From positions 1 to 64,000 of IMG/VR virus record IMGVR_UViG_3300024520_000060: DNA of 64,000 bases, one strand, 5' to 3'. Made by a program: the position numbers and the translations under genes. Source of the DNA: a virus. Shown here piece by piece: positions 47,352 through 55,125 of this stretch (positions are counted from its first letter, which is position 1; each line of letters opens with the position of its first letter). The notes under the pieces were generated by a model that searched no databases, was not told the origin of the DNA, and saw only the letters and a list, made by a program, of their open reading frames with translations.

Positions 47352-48374
47352 CTAGACACTGGCGAGCGCGACCTTCATGGCCATGGCCTTGTCGCGGCTG
47401 CTCGCTCCGAAGATGTTGTTGCCGACCCGAGCATCAGACTCGTCGATGCCCCCGAAGTTGCCGCGATCGTGGTCGTGGAACTCGGTGACCGCATTGAGTG
47501 CCGCCCATGCGGTGCCCTGGATGCCGCGAATCTTCTGACGCTCGTTGCAGAGGTTGACTTCCCACTGCTCGATGAGGTTAGTACGCTTCAGCGTGAGACG
47601 CTCGAGGATCTCTGCCGAGACTTGGAGCGGTTCCGGGAGGGTACCGTAGGTTGCATCGTAGATGCTCTCGAGGAGCTTGTGAGTTCCCTCAGCGGTCAGC
47701 TTCTTGCCCACCAGGGCAGTGACCTTCTCCTGGAACTTCTCGGCCTGACCGATGGCGAGCCCAAGCACCGTCTGGGCTTGCTTGATCTTGTTCTCGAAGT
47801 TGCCGGTGTGCTGGAACTTGATGCCGCCAGCGTTCTGCTCAGACCACGCCAAGGTGTTCGCGCAGCAGACGCGGATGGCCGTGTCGTAGCAGGCTGCCGC
47901 AGCCGTGCCGCCGTGGCCGTTCTGGACCAGGATGTACTGCTCGAGCACATCGTCGGCCGAGGCCCGGATGATACCGGGCAGCTTGACCAGGACGAACACC
48001 CGACGGCTGTCGTAGAGCGAGCCAGCCGTCTCAACCGTGACCGCCGCATCCTGACCAGCGAGGGCGTCAGCGAAGGCAGCGACGTCCTTGTTCTGGAAGG
48101 GAGTGTAGCTCTCAGTGACGAGGCCGAGCAGCTGACTGGTGTCGCTGCGGAGGTGTGCCCGGTAGGGGTTCTTCCCGGCGAGCGGGACTTGGGTGCCGTT
48201 CGCCATGGTGGCGGTGAGCGGAGCGAGCTCGGTGTCCCAGTCAAGGCCGATGAAGGGGAATGCCTCCTGAGCGGAGAGACCTTCTTCGATCTCGCTACCC
48301 AGACCGTGCCATGCACGCTGCCCGTTCTTCCTGACTTCGCCGTACCTGTCCGTTCCCATGATCATGTGAGCCAT
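47352..48374 (-). CDS. DUF932 phage/plasmid protein
   Basis: 340 residues from the ATG at 48374. RAWHGLGSEIEEGLSAQEAF, RSDTSQLLGLVTESYTPFQN and ETAGSLYDSRRVFVLVKLPG, then VQNGHGGTAAAACYDTAIRVCCANTL match the DUF932/TIGR03299 family of phage and plasmid proteins. Their biochemical role is not established; they are often highly expressed in infected cells. The gene has its own promoter with a true 5' leader and Shine-Dalgarno, and a strong terminator. Confidence 0.85.
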   Translation of the reverse strand: MAHMIMGTDRYGEVRKNGQRAWHGLGSEIEEGLSAQEAFPFIGLDWDTELAPLTATMANGTQVPLAGKNPYRAHLRSDTSQLLGLVTESYTPFQNKDVAAFADALAGQDAAVTVETAGSLYDSRRVFVLVKLPGIIRASADDVLEQYILVQNGHGGTAAAACYDTAIRVCCANTLAWSEQNAGGIKFQHTGNFENKIKQAQTVLGLAIGQAEKFQEKVTALVGKKLTAEGTHKLLESIYDATYGTLPEPLQVSAEILERLTLKRTNLIEQWEVNLCNERQKIRGIQGTAWAALNAVTEFHDHDRGNFGGIDESDARVGNNIFGASSRDKAMAMKVALASV

Positions 48375-48448
48375 TGTTCTTTTCTCCGTGAAAGGTGTTT
48401 GCTTCAGACGCAAACAGTGTACCCGGCCCTGCCCGAGAAGGCTACTTT
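48375..48448 (-). promoter_or_regulatory. Cassette 24: promoter with a leader and 5' hairpin
   Basis: AAAGTAGCC (48448-48440), 18 bp, TACACT (48421-48416). Unlike other copies the gene start is about 42 bases downstream. The leader begins with a hairpin GTTTGC/GCAAAC with a 7-base loop and has ACGGAG before the ATG. Confidence 0.75.
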
Positions 48449-48464
48449 ATCTCAGATCTTTGTC

Positions 48465-49184
48465 TCAGCCACTGAACTGAGCGATCATCAGGTCGGAGAT
48501 CATGAACCATGTGCCATCAGTGAGGCCAAACTGCCAGGAATGACCAACATGACTCTGGACAGCATCTGTGATGCTGTCAGGGTCGTGTCCGTAGAGGCGG
48601 GCAATCGTGGAGATGGTGTCCACCTGTTTCGCCGTGAATGTACCCGGCCAACCGCCACGATCATAGGTGCCCAACCCGTGGGGGTCGATGAACCCACAAT
48701 GGTAGCACTTCGCATGGTTCTCCCCGGTGGTGGGGTTGACCACCATGTCATTCATATCGTGCTGGCCACTGAGCCACTTCTGACAGATGGAGGGAAGCAC
48801 GGTGTTGAACTCGTCGATCGCGTGGGCGGTCTGCTGGGTAGAGCTCGTCAGCTTGTCCAAGGCAGTAGTGATGACGTCCTCTGCGAGCTTCTTCCCGAGC
48901 CTCTCCATGAGCTCCTTGTCTGGGGCGGGGAAGTGGTGGCCACCCTTCAGGGGTTCCTGCTCGGCGTCGCGCCCATACCCACTGACTTCGGCGGACCTCC
49001 GACACTCGTCACCATAGGTGGACATCTTCATGTCCCCTACAGTGAACGAGTAGGACTCTTCGGCTTTCAGCTTTCCGTCCTGGGCTAGGAGTACCTGGCC
49101 CATGGCGTCGCGCTCGCTCTCTGCCTGGATAGTCCCGGAGTCGATATGCTTCGACCCGCAGTAGATCTTCCACTTGATCTTCAT
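48465..49184 (-). CDS. Protein with zinc-ribbon-like centre, unknown (239 aa)
   Basis: MKIKWKIYCGSKHIDSGTIQ. The N-terminal 60 residues are beta-type. The middle is helical (MERLGKKLAEDVITTALDKL), and KCYHCGFIDPHGLGTYDRGG may be half a zinc site. The C-terminal part ends LTDGTWFMISDLMIAQFSG. Last gene of an operon whose upstream members start at 50423. No family recognised. Confidence 0.62.
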   Translation of the reverse strand: MKIKWKIYCGSKHIDSGTIQAESERDAMGQVLLAQDGKLKAEESYSFTVGDMKMSTYGDECRRSAEVSGYGRDAEQEPLKGGHHFPAPDKELMERLGKKLAEDVITTALDKLTSSTQQTAHAIDEFNTVLPSICQKWLSGQHDMNDMVVNPTTGENHAKCYHCGFIDPHGLGTYDRGGWPGTFTAKQVDTISTIARLYGHDPDSITDAVQSHVGHSWQFGLTDGTWFMISDLMIAQFSG

Positions 49185-49609
49185 CAGGTGGTCTCAGCCC
49201 CCGGGAGGAATCGGTGACTGCACTCGGGACACTCGAGGACGCCTGCCGGAGCAGCCGAGTGCTTCTGGATCTCATTGTTGATCACGATCAGCATGTAGCG
49301 GTCCTCCAGTTCCTCACCCTGGCAGATCATGAAATCCCCGCCCTGGAACTCCAGGGTAGCCACCTCTCGGAGGAAGTTCAGTGCCTCCCGCATACCATAG
49401 GTCTTCTCGGACCCGTTCCACCTGAGCCCATGCAGCTCCTCGGTCAACTCCAGGTCAAAGTGGTTGAACGGGAGCTCCACGCCCGGGACGCCCAAGGAGG
49501 GGTCCAGATCTCGCTTGTCCTTGCCCAGGTACTGGTTCAGGATGCGGACCCTCTCCAGGTTCAGGTTGCGGATGCGGATCGTACCGACGTACTCTGTGCT
49601 GTAGCCCAT
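49184..49609 (-). CDS. Conserved-type phage protein, unknown (141 aa)
   Basis: Starts MGYSTEYVGTIRIRNLNLER, an opening like phage proteins of the MGYxTxYxGxI type. The GLRWNGSEKTYGMREALNFL segment fits that family, in which the function is not known. A C-terminal CPECSHRF makes a CxxC half-site. It overlaps the next gene by a TGATGG junction. Confidence 0.62.
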   Translation of the reverse strand: MGYSTEYVGTIRIRNLNLERVRILNQYLGKDKRDLDPSLGVPGVELPFNHFDLELTEELHGLRWNGSEKTYGMREALNFLREVATLEFQGGDFMICQGEELEDRYMLIVINNEIQKHSAAPAGVLECPECSHRFLPGAETT

Positions 49610-49785
49610 CAGAATTCCTCTACTTCCTTGACGGTCTCGACGTCGTACAGTTGATAGTCTCGCTCGTGTTCCGAGACGAAGGTGTCCCAGTTGTTCGGAT
49701 CGTAGGGGTCGGCCTTGTCGTCCTCGATCTCAATCTCGAGCTCAACTTGGGCGCGGTACTCGGCAATGATGATGTAGCGTTTCAT
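49609..49785 (-). CDS. Small acidic protein, unknown (58 aa)
   Basis: MKRYIIIAEYRAQVELEIEI, beta-strand-rich and very acidic (EIEDDKADPYDPNNW). It may be a small ferredoxin-like fold or DNA mimic. Its stop overlaps the next gene's ATG. Function unknown. Confidence 0.62.
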   Translation of the reverse strand: MKRYIIIAEYRAQVELEIEIEDDKADPYDPNNWDTFVSEHERDYQLYDVETVKEVEEF

Positions 49786-49868
49786 GAGAGGAGGCTCGTC
49801 ATCTTCACGATGTAGGTCACGATGATGGCGCCAAGGACCAACGCCCAGAACAGGTCACGCTTCTTCAC
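49782..49868 (-). CDS. 28-aa membrane peptide (tentative)
   Basis: A GTG start within the end of the 111-aa gene gives M/V-K-K-R-D-L-F-W-A, followed by one hydrophobic segment (LVLGAIIVTYIVKM). The stop overlaps the ATG of the 58-aa gene by ATGA. Very short, supported only by context and hydrophobicity. Confidence 0.45.
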   Translation of the reverse strand: MKKRDLFWALVLGAIIVTYIVKMTSLLS

Positions 49869-50190
49869 ACTCAAACTCCGTGTAGGGTACTTCACCTTCA
49901 GAGGTGAGGACAATGACTTCGCTCGTGTACCACCAGTCCAGGACTTCCACCTGCTCTCTAGGGTAGTCTTCCGTGGCCCTGAGCCACAGCTTGGTGCCCA
50001 CCTCGGGGCCTACCGGATCGGGAAAGAGAGCCGAGTGCATCTCCTTCGTGTGTCTGTCGCAGAGGTCCACCCCCTCCTCGGGCACGATCCATTTCGTGGA
50101 CCCAAGGGTGTAGTGGGTGGTTCCCTCGTCTTTGCATCGGGGCCACTGACAGATATACCCGTCAGCCTCCCGCCACCTCGGTTGCTTCAC
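49855..50190 (-). CDS. Protein with Cys/His pattern, unknown (111 aa)
   Basis: MKQPRWREADGYICQWPRCK, then DLCDRHTKEMHSALF. The residues C..C and later CxxH could bind zinc (treble-clef-like). The C-terminal half (VGTKLWLRATEDYPREQVEV) is a small beta domain. It shares four bases with the upstream gene. Function unknown. Confidence 0.64.
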   Translation of the reverse strand: MKQPRWREADGYICQWPRCKDEGTTHYTLGSTKWIVPEEGVDLCDRHTKEMHSALFPDPVGPEVGTKLWLRATEDYPREQVEVLDWWYTSEVIVLTSEGEVPYTEFECEEA

Positions 50191-50423
50191 AGGCTCCGAA
50201 GCTCGTCTTCGAGTTCCTCGTCGACTTCGATCAGGTCGCTGATCTTCGAGCGAAGACCGTAGAGATAAACCTCCACATCCATCCCGGTGGGGATGGCGTA
50301 GCTCTTGATGAACCCGAGCTTCTTGAGCTCCATCAGGTCCTCGATCATCGCGTCGATGTCGCAGTGTGCCGTGCGGCCCAGGGGGATGTTGATTCCATCA
50401 TCGTTGTCTGTTTGATTCTTCAT
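50187..50423 (-). CDS. Protein under cassette 25, unknown (78 aa)
   Basis: MKNQTDNDDGINIPLGRTAH, then MIEDLMELKKLGFIKSYAIP and a helical acidic end (ISDLIEVDEELEDELRSL). First gene of a run of small proteins reaching down to 48465. Function unknown. Confidence 0.66.
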   Translation of the reverse strand: MKNQTDNDDGINIPLGRTAHCDIDAMIEDLMELKKLGFIKSYAIPTGMDVEVYLYGLRSKISDLIEVDEELEDELRSL

Positions 50424-50461
50424 GGCTTCACTCTACCTCACTCACACGGGAAGGCTACTCT
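50424..50461 (-). promoter_or_regulatory. Leaderless-type promoter cassette 25 (minus strand)
   Basis: Reading leftward: AGAGTAGCC (50461-50453), 17 bp instead of 18, TAGAGT (50435-50430), GAAGCC, ATG at 50423. No dyad in the spacer. Confidence 0.72.
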
Positions 50462-50478
50462 GTCTGGAATCTTTGTGT

Positions 50479-50634
50479 CTACTCGTCGATGCGGTCGCCC
50501 ACTGTGATGTCGCCATCGCCATCGGTGGAGGTGTCGAACTGGGCACCACAGATGCTGCAGGTACAGGTGTCACTGTAGGGGCCGTCGCTGTGTAGATCCA
50601 TGGCGTGACAGATGGGGCATTCTTCGAACATCAT
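50479..50634 (-). CDS. 51-aa zinc-ribbon protein
   Basis: MMFEECPICHAMDLHSDGPY, then CTCSICGAQFDTST: CPIC and CSIC knuckles for one zinc, with an acidic tail. ATG overlaps the stop of the 107-aa gene (TGATG). Small zinc ribbons of this kind may be transcription or replication adaptors; unknown here. Confidence 0.68.
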   Translation of the reverse strand: MMFEECPICHAMDLHSDGPYSDTCTCSICGAQFDTSTDGDGDITVGDRIDE

Positions 50635-50957
50635 CAGATTGAATCCCAGTATTTTTGGGTTGCGGCGTCGGCGATCTCATCTTCCCACTCGGTTTCGATC
50701 TTCTGTATGATGATGGGCGGCAGCTCGCCAGTGTACTTGTGACAGGCTCGGATCATTCTCTCCGTGTTCACTTCCTCGACCTCCAGAGCCTCGATCACCT
50801 CGTCGATGTCGCCCACCTCCCAGGTGAAGGACTCACACCCACCGGGGTCCGCAGGGTAGCCGGGGTCTCCGTTGGAGTATGTATGTACCCCCGGGTCTCC
50901 TGGGTCAATCTCCGCCTCAATGTTGAGGCCACGGTACTCCAGATCGATGGTATGCAT
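50634..50957 (-). CDS. Acidic protein, unknown (107 aa)
   Basis: MHTIDLEYRGLNIEAEIDPG, a beta-rich start, then PADPGGCESFTWEVGDIDEV and a helical end (EWEDEIADAATQKYWDSI). Strongly acidic. Overlaps both neighbours. Function unknown. Confidence 0.66.
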   Translation of the reverse strand: MHTIDLEYRGLNIEAEIDPGDPGVHTYSNGDPGYPADPGGCESFTWEVGDIDEVIEALEVEEVNTERMIRACHKYTGELPPIIIQKIETEWEDEIADAATQKYWDSI

Positions 50958-51205
50958 CAGTTCTCCAGGTGGTTTCGGATCAGTTCTTCCAGGTCCGGCA
51001 CGGGCCGTGCCTGCTCTTCACTCAACAATACCCCGGCCCAGCGGGCGAAGCGGCATTCAATTGCGGAACCCGCCATTTGCCTCTCTTCGCGCTCACCGTT
51101 CGGGAATTCGATGCTCACAGTGATGACCCCTTTGCCGGCAGCTTTGGCCTCGGCTCGGAGTTCCTTCGGGTAGCTCGTGCGCAGTTTCAGCTTCGGTTCT
51201 GCCAT
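50957..51205 (-). CDS. Small protein next to the primase-helicase, unknown (82 aa)
   Basis: MAEPKLKLRTSYPKELRAEA, then GVITVSIEFPNGEREERQMA: small beta domain with basic N-terminus. It shares a base with the primase-helicase stop and is probably a replication accessory or unrelated passenger. Function unknown. Confidence 0.64.
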   Translation of the reverse strand: MAEPKLKLRTSYPKELRAEAKAAGKGVITVSIEFPNGEREERQMAGSAIECRFARWAGVLLSEEQARPVPDLEELIRNHLEN

Positions 51206-53601
51206 CAGAATGCGTCCTTGTCACTTGGGGGTGCGATGGGTTCCTTCTCCCACTCGGTAGCGCTGCCACTGTATCGGTCATACGCTTCGCGCATCTCCCT
51301 GAGGAAGGGTAGCGCGAACACGTAGGGGCGGGCGGAGTGGGTGGTCTTTTCCTGACCGCTGGAGGGGTGGACGTTCCGGCCCTGGATGTTGTGGATGCCG
51401 GTGCCGTCAATCTGCTGCTTGGTGTCCCGACCGATGACCTTCTTCAGGAAGGTTGCCATCTCACCGATTCGGATGCGACTGGCTGCCGAGTTGTAGTCCC
51501 AGCACACCATGCCGGTCTGCACCAAGGCACCGTTGGTCAGGATGACGTCATCCAGCACACCCTCCTGGAGGATGGAGACCCACCAGCGCTCCAGGCTGTT
51601 GCCTGACAGGTTCTTCTGCTCACTTAGAGCAAGGGTCTTGGGCCTACTGGCTTCGGCGTGGAAGTCGCCCACATCCCGGGCCATGAGCATGTAGAGCAGG
51701 GCCTCCCGGCCACCGTTGTCCAGCTCGGCATTCACCGCGTCGAAGTACTCGCGATCCTGGACTCGGCTGCTGTTGACGTCAAGCACCACAAACCGACGAT
51801 CACCCTTGGAGATCCTCACCGCCAGCTCTTCGTTCGACGCCATGATGATCCGGAGGTAGCTGGCCCTCTGACCGGCAGCCTTGAACTTGGCGTTGATCGC
51901 GATCGTTTCCTCCGTCACCAGGGCCTTGACGATGGACTCACCCTTCTTGTCCATGTTCGCCCCCACAGCCTCGTCAGCGAAGAGCGTGACGCAGTGCTCC
52001 AGGTGGCCGTTGAAGCTACCAACCAGGAGGGAGGGGTCTGTGATGGTCATCCCGTGGCTCCCGAAGAGCTCCGTGAAGGGTTTCGCGAACGTACCCTTGC
52101 CCGTGCCTGGTGCTCCCCTGAGAACCAGGGCCGTACCAATCTTCCGGTGAGGCTGCTGCACGGACTTCGCCATCCAATTGAGCAGGTACTCGTAGATGGT
52201 CGTGTCCCCACTCGCGACCACGTTCAGGATGTGGGCGAGGTAGAGGTCACATGACCCACCCGGCAGCGGCTCAACAGCAAACCCCTCCCACGTGTTCAGT
52301 TCGTCCTCGGCCACGGATACCCCGGGAGGAGCGAACTTGTCACGGGCGTAGGACCGGCGATCCTTGTGCTCCCACCAGTGCTTCCCGAGCGGCACCTGCC
52401 GAGGGTCGCCCTTGTCGTTGACGATAGTCACGAACTGATTGGCGTAGAAGGCAATGAACTCGTTGGGCTTGTGGGCCTCCCCCGTCACAAGGTTGACCAC
52501 CCTCTGGCCCACCCCGTCGTAGGCGAGGACCGCAGCGAACTCGTCATTGATGTCCATGAACCCGGAGCTGATCTTGACCAACTCCCTGGCCCGTTGGATC
52601 TGACGCTTGGCGTAGCCGTCCGTCCTGCCATTGGACCCGTCTATGACAGAGTCGCTGACCGCGAAGTCCGGGTCAGTGATAACCGAGTAGATGACGTCGT
52701 CGGAATAGTCCCCGCGCACCAACTCGCAGCACACGAAGTGCAGCACTGACGAGCGGTCGACGCCACCGCCTTCCTTGGCCCACCGGGTGGGGTCGTCGGG
52801 GTCGCAGCCCTGCACGATGGCCACCTTGGCCAGGTCGCTGGCTGCCTTGAGCTCCACCATGACGTCCTGGATACGCGGCAGGTTGCCGGAGATCACGATG
52901 GACTTGCCCCTGTCGGCGGTGGCGATGTCAGACTTCGCCGCCACGGAGGGGGCCTTGATGAACCGGGTCAGAGGGTACTCGGCATCAGTGGTGGAGATCA
53001 CCACGGCAGGAGCTATCTTCCTCCCCTTGCTGACCTTGCGCTGGTCAGGGTAGTTGGTGGTGCCCGGCAACCGGGCGATCCGGTCGACGTTGTGGCAGTG
53101 GTCAGCACCGAAGAGGAGTTCAAGCTGGAGGTTGTACAGCTTGGCCTCGTCGTACCTCTTCTCGTTGGCATTGATCGCGAACGGGTCAGTCAGTCGCCAG
53201 AACGCCCAGTACCCGCCACCGCTGTCGGTGATTGCGCTGGGAGCTGGCATGTCCTTGGGGAGCCCTGTGGTGAGGAGACTGAGAATCCTTGCTCGCTCCT
53301 CATCAGGGTCCTCCCCGGCTCGGGGGTCCAGGTCCACATGGAGGAAGGCGAGTTCCTTGATGTCCAGTCGAGTAGCCTTCTTCTCCATGTCCCGGTTGGG
53401 CGGGTTGACGCTGAAGTAGAAGTTGAATTCTCCATTGTCGAGATCTGTAAGCCAGGTGCCAACAAGAGATGCGTCCTTGGGGTAGAAAGTTCGGGAGTTG
53501 GTAGGGAGGCCTGACTTGCGCTCTACAGGGATCGCCGTGAGTAGCCACGGGCCCTGCGGGTACATGTACGTCAGGAATTCAACAGCAGCAGCAGACGCCA
53601 C
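51205..53601 (-). CDS. Primase-helicase (RepB/AEP-type primase with DUF5906 helicase)
   Basis: 798 residues. The N-terminal part (AFLHVDLDPRAGEDPDEER, SGGGYWAFWRL, HNVDRIARLPGTTNYPDQRK) matches the archaeo-eukaryotic primase fold used by RepB-like and phage primases: LDPR holds the metal aspartates and RLPGTxN the C-terminal signature. Around residue 500, LRGAPGTGKGTFAKPF is the Walker A of SF3-type DUF5906 helicases, with TLFADEA as Walker B and IIMASNEELAV as motif C-like. It primes and unwinds at the fork, partner of the family A polymerase. Confidence 0.85.
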   Translation of the reverse strand: MASAAAVEFLTYMYPQGPWLLTAIPVERKSGLPTNSRTFYPKDASLVGTWLTDLDNGEFNFYFSVNPPNRDMEKKATRLDIKELAFLHVDLDPRAGEDPDEERARILSLLTTGLPKDMPAPSAITDSGGGYWAFWRLTDPFAINANEKRYDEAKLYNLQLELLFGADHCHNVDRIARLPGTTNYPDQRKVSKGRKIAPAVVISTTDAEYPLTRFIKAPSVAAKSDIATADRGKSIVISGNLPRIQDVMVELKAASDLAKVAIVQGCDPDDPTRWAKEGGGVDRSSVLHFVCCELVRGDYSDDVIYSVITDPDFAVSDSVIDGSNGRTDGYAKRQIQRARELVKISSGFMDINDEFAAVLAYDGVGQRVVNLVTGEAHKPNEFIAFYANQFVTIVNDKGDPRQVPLGKHWWEHKDRRSYARDKFAPPGVSVAEDELNTWEGFAVEPLPGGSCDLYLAHILNVVASGDTTIYEYLLNWMAKSVQQPHRKIGTALVLRGAPGTGKGTFAKPFTELFGSHGMTITDPSLLVGSFNGHLEHCVTLFADEAVGANMDKKGESIVKALVTEETIAINAKFKAAGQRASYLRIIMASNEELAVRISKGDRRFVVLDVNSSRVQDREYFDAVNAELDNGGREALLYMLMARDVGDFHAEASRPKTLALSEQKNLSGNSLERWWVSILQEGVLDDVILTNGALVQTGMVCWDYNSAASRIRIGEMATFLKKVIGRDTKQQIDGTGIHNIQGRNVHPSSGQEKTTHSARPYVFALPFLREMREAYDRYSGSATEWEKEPIAPPSDKDAF

Positions 53602-53604
53602 GGA

Positions 53605-53928
53605 TCAGCCCCAAAACTCGACGAGACGCTTCGGATTGACCCGTCCTCGCTCCATCTGCGTCAACCACCAGCACGAGACTCCGATCTGCTTGGCCAGTTC
53701 GGTTCTCTTGAAACCCCAGCGACGGCGCATTGTGACCGCTGCCTCGTGGGGCTTCAGCTTGCCGATCCTAATACGTGGGCAGCTGCGTGACCGTTTGCCC
53801 GCCTCCAGCATCCGATAGTGCCACTCGGAAAATCCCCAAGCCTCCGCAGCCTGTTCTTGAGTGAGTCCTCGTCTCCGGCGGTCGATGAGGAGACGCTCCG
53901 AGGAGGTCAACTGAGATGATGTAAGCAT
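53605..53928 (-). CDS. Tandem helix-turn-helix DNA-binding protein
   Basis: 107 residues from the ATG at 53928, which lies within the end of the nuclease gene. There are two HTH units: RRRRGLTQEQAAEAWGFSEWHYRMLEAGKR (about 17-46) and RRRWGFKRTELAKQIGVSCWWLTQMERGR (about 68-96). Each has the XRE-type pattern with G and the A-x-x-x-G turn. Two HTHs in one chain suggest binding to an inverted or tandem repeat, so it is a candidate regulator of the promoter cassettes. It follows the primase-helicase stop by 4 bases on the downstream side. Confidence 0.78.
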   Translation of the reverse strand: MLTSSQLTSSERLLIDRRRRGLTQEQAAEAWGFSEWHYRMLEAGKRSRSCPRIRIGKLKPHEAAVTMRRRWGFKRTELAKQIGVSCWWLTQMERGRVNPKRLVEFWG

Positions 53929-54317
53929 GGGACGAGTTCTTTGCGGAGGGTTGCGGCGGAGGTCCAAACAACGATTGAGGCTTCCTTGAGTTCAGCTTGC
54001 GTTGCTTCACCAATAAGTCTAGCGGCCACCCCACCAGAAAGCAACAAGTAGTCCCGTGAAACCTGAAGAAGAACCAGGGCAACTCCGCCCTTTTCCTCCC
54101 TACGAGTCAGCCAGATCCGTTGTTCAATTGTGAGGTCGTGCCCGAGCACGAGCGGTGTCTCCGGCTTTTTGGGCCAGCTGTCATGCTGTTTGAGTTCAAT
54201 CCAGCCCCCGGTGTAATTGACATCGGGAGTGCCTCGGCCACAGCCATTTTCAACCCGAACCCCATCAAGTGGCTTGAGTGCTTTCATGACATGACCGGCG
54301 AGTGCTTTCTCACTCAT
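53907..54317 (-). CDS. PD-(D/E)XK nuclease, Holliday-junction-resolvase-like
   Basis: 136 residues from the ATG at 54317. GCGRGTPDVNYTGGWIELKQHD (about 25-46) holds PD followed by E-x-K, the PD-(D/E)XK catalytic core, and LTIEQRIWLTRREEKGGVAL is the helix that usually follows. Such small nucleases in phages resolve or trim replication intermediates. It overlaps the deaminase gene by 4 bases (ATGA). Confidence 0.75.
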   Translation of the reverse strand: MSEKALAGHVMKALKPLDGVRVENGCGRGTPDVNYTGGWIELKQHDSWPKKPETPLVLGHDLTIEQRIWLTRREEKGGVALVLLQVSRDYLLLSGGVAARLIGEATQAELKEASIVVWTSAATLRKELVPCLHHLS

Positions 54318-54832
54318 CGGATGAGCACATCCACACCGGCAGAGTCGAACATCTGACTGGCGGTGTCGTGGGCCACCTTCCACTTTGCACTCGTGGGGGC
54401 GTAGGTCACCACTCGGGCAATCCCCGACTGGATGATGGCCTTGGCGCACTCGTTGCAGGGGTAGAGGGAGGAGTAGAGGGTGGCACCTTCCAGGGAGGTA
54501 GGCACCCCGGTGTTCAGGATGGCGTTCATCTCAGCGTGTACCGTCATGCTGAGCTTGGCGTCCCGCTTCGCCAGGGTGGCCGGGTCATCCGGGAGTCCCC
54601 GTGGGAAGCCATTGTAGCCTACAGAAAGGACCCTACGCTTCGCGTCGACAATGACTGACCCTACCTTGGTGGAGGGGTCCTTGGACCAGGTAGCGACGAG
54701 CTGAGCGAGCTCGAGGAACCGCCCATCCCAGTCCACAGCTCGGGGTCCGGGGTGGAGTTCGTAGGGGAGGAAGGGGTGGCATGCCCGGAAGTGGTTTTCC
54801 ACAGGGCTGCCGCATATCTTGCACACGATCAT
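54314..54832 (-). CDS. dCMP deaminase
   Basis: 172 residues from the ATG at 54832. TVHAEMNAIL (HAE at 99-101) and YPCNECAKAI (125-129) are the zinc and catalytic motifs of dCMP deaminases. TKVGSVIVDAKRRVLSVGYNGFPRG is the usual substrate-loop region. The N-terminal CKIC...HFRACH may bind a second zinc. It converts dCMP to dUMP and so feeds the thymidylate-synthase-type enzyme. A longer in-frame extension to 55129 overlaps another small gene and is not adopted. Confidence 0.88.
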   Translation of the reverse strand: MIVCKICGSPVENHFRACHPFLPYELHPGPRAVDWDGRFLELAQLVATWSKDPSTKVGSVIVDAKRRVLSVGYNGFPRGLPDDPATLAKRDAKLSMTVHAEMNAILNTGVPTSLEGATLYSSLYPCNECAKAIIQSGIARVVTYAPTSAKWKVAHDTASQMFDSAGVDVLIR

Positions 54833-54954
54833 ATGTTCACTCGTCTCACACTGATGTCCGGTCGGTCCTTCATGCGGTTGAACACTGTGTCCCTCCGCTC
54901 CTCGGCCTGACTGTAGCTGCGGAACAGTGACCACTGTTCCCCCGGGAGGCCGCA
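54829..54954 (-). pseudogene. Second half of a basic small protein after an in-frame TGA
   Basis: In the same frame as the 49-aa gene upstream, after its TGA, the sequence continues as GLPGEQWSLFRSYSQAEERR, DTVFNRMKDRPDISVRRVNI and ends at TGA over the deaminase ATG. No start codon fits before the later Met. It reads as real coding sequence split from its start by one stop codon. Confidence 0.5.
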
Positions 54955-55104
54955 TCACGGGGACTCCGGAGTCCCCGGTTGGTAGAATCCAGGCTTCTGT
55001 CGCCAGAAGATCGCGTAGGTCATCGGGATCTGATGCTGGCTCGCCCAGTCCGACAGCTGCTGCATCTGCTTCTTGGCCTTGCGGCTCTTCTTCCTTTTGC
55101 TCAT
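54955..55104 (-). CDS. Basic small protein (49 aa)
   Basis: MSKRKKSRKAKKQMQQLSDW, then ASQHQIPMTYAIFWRQKPGF, ending PGTPESP before TGA. Very basic N-terminus and a hydrophobic-aromatic centre. It begins downstream of the polymerase stop. The same frame continues with protein-like sequence after the TGA, so the true product may be about 91 residues with the stop either recent, suppressed or an assembly error. Function unknown. Confidence 0.55.
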   Translation of the reverse strand: MSKRKKSRKAKKQMQQLSDWASQHQIPMTYAIFWRQKPGFYQPGTPESP

Positions 55105-55125
55105 CGTACCATTGCCAGTATTCGC

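Noticed and set aside
48374-48413. TTG start upstream for the DUF932 gene
   Set aside because: It lies in the 5' hairpin, and the ATG at 48374 has a good Shine-Dalgarno and matches the family start.
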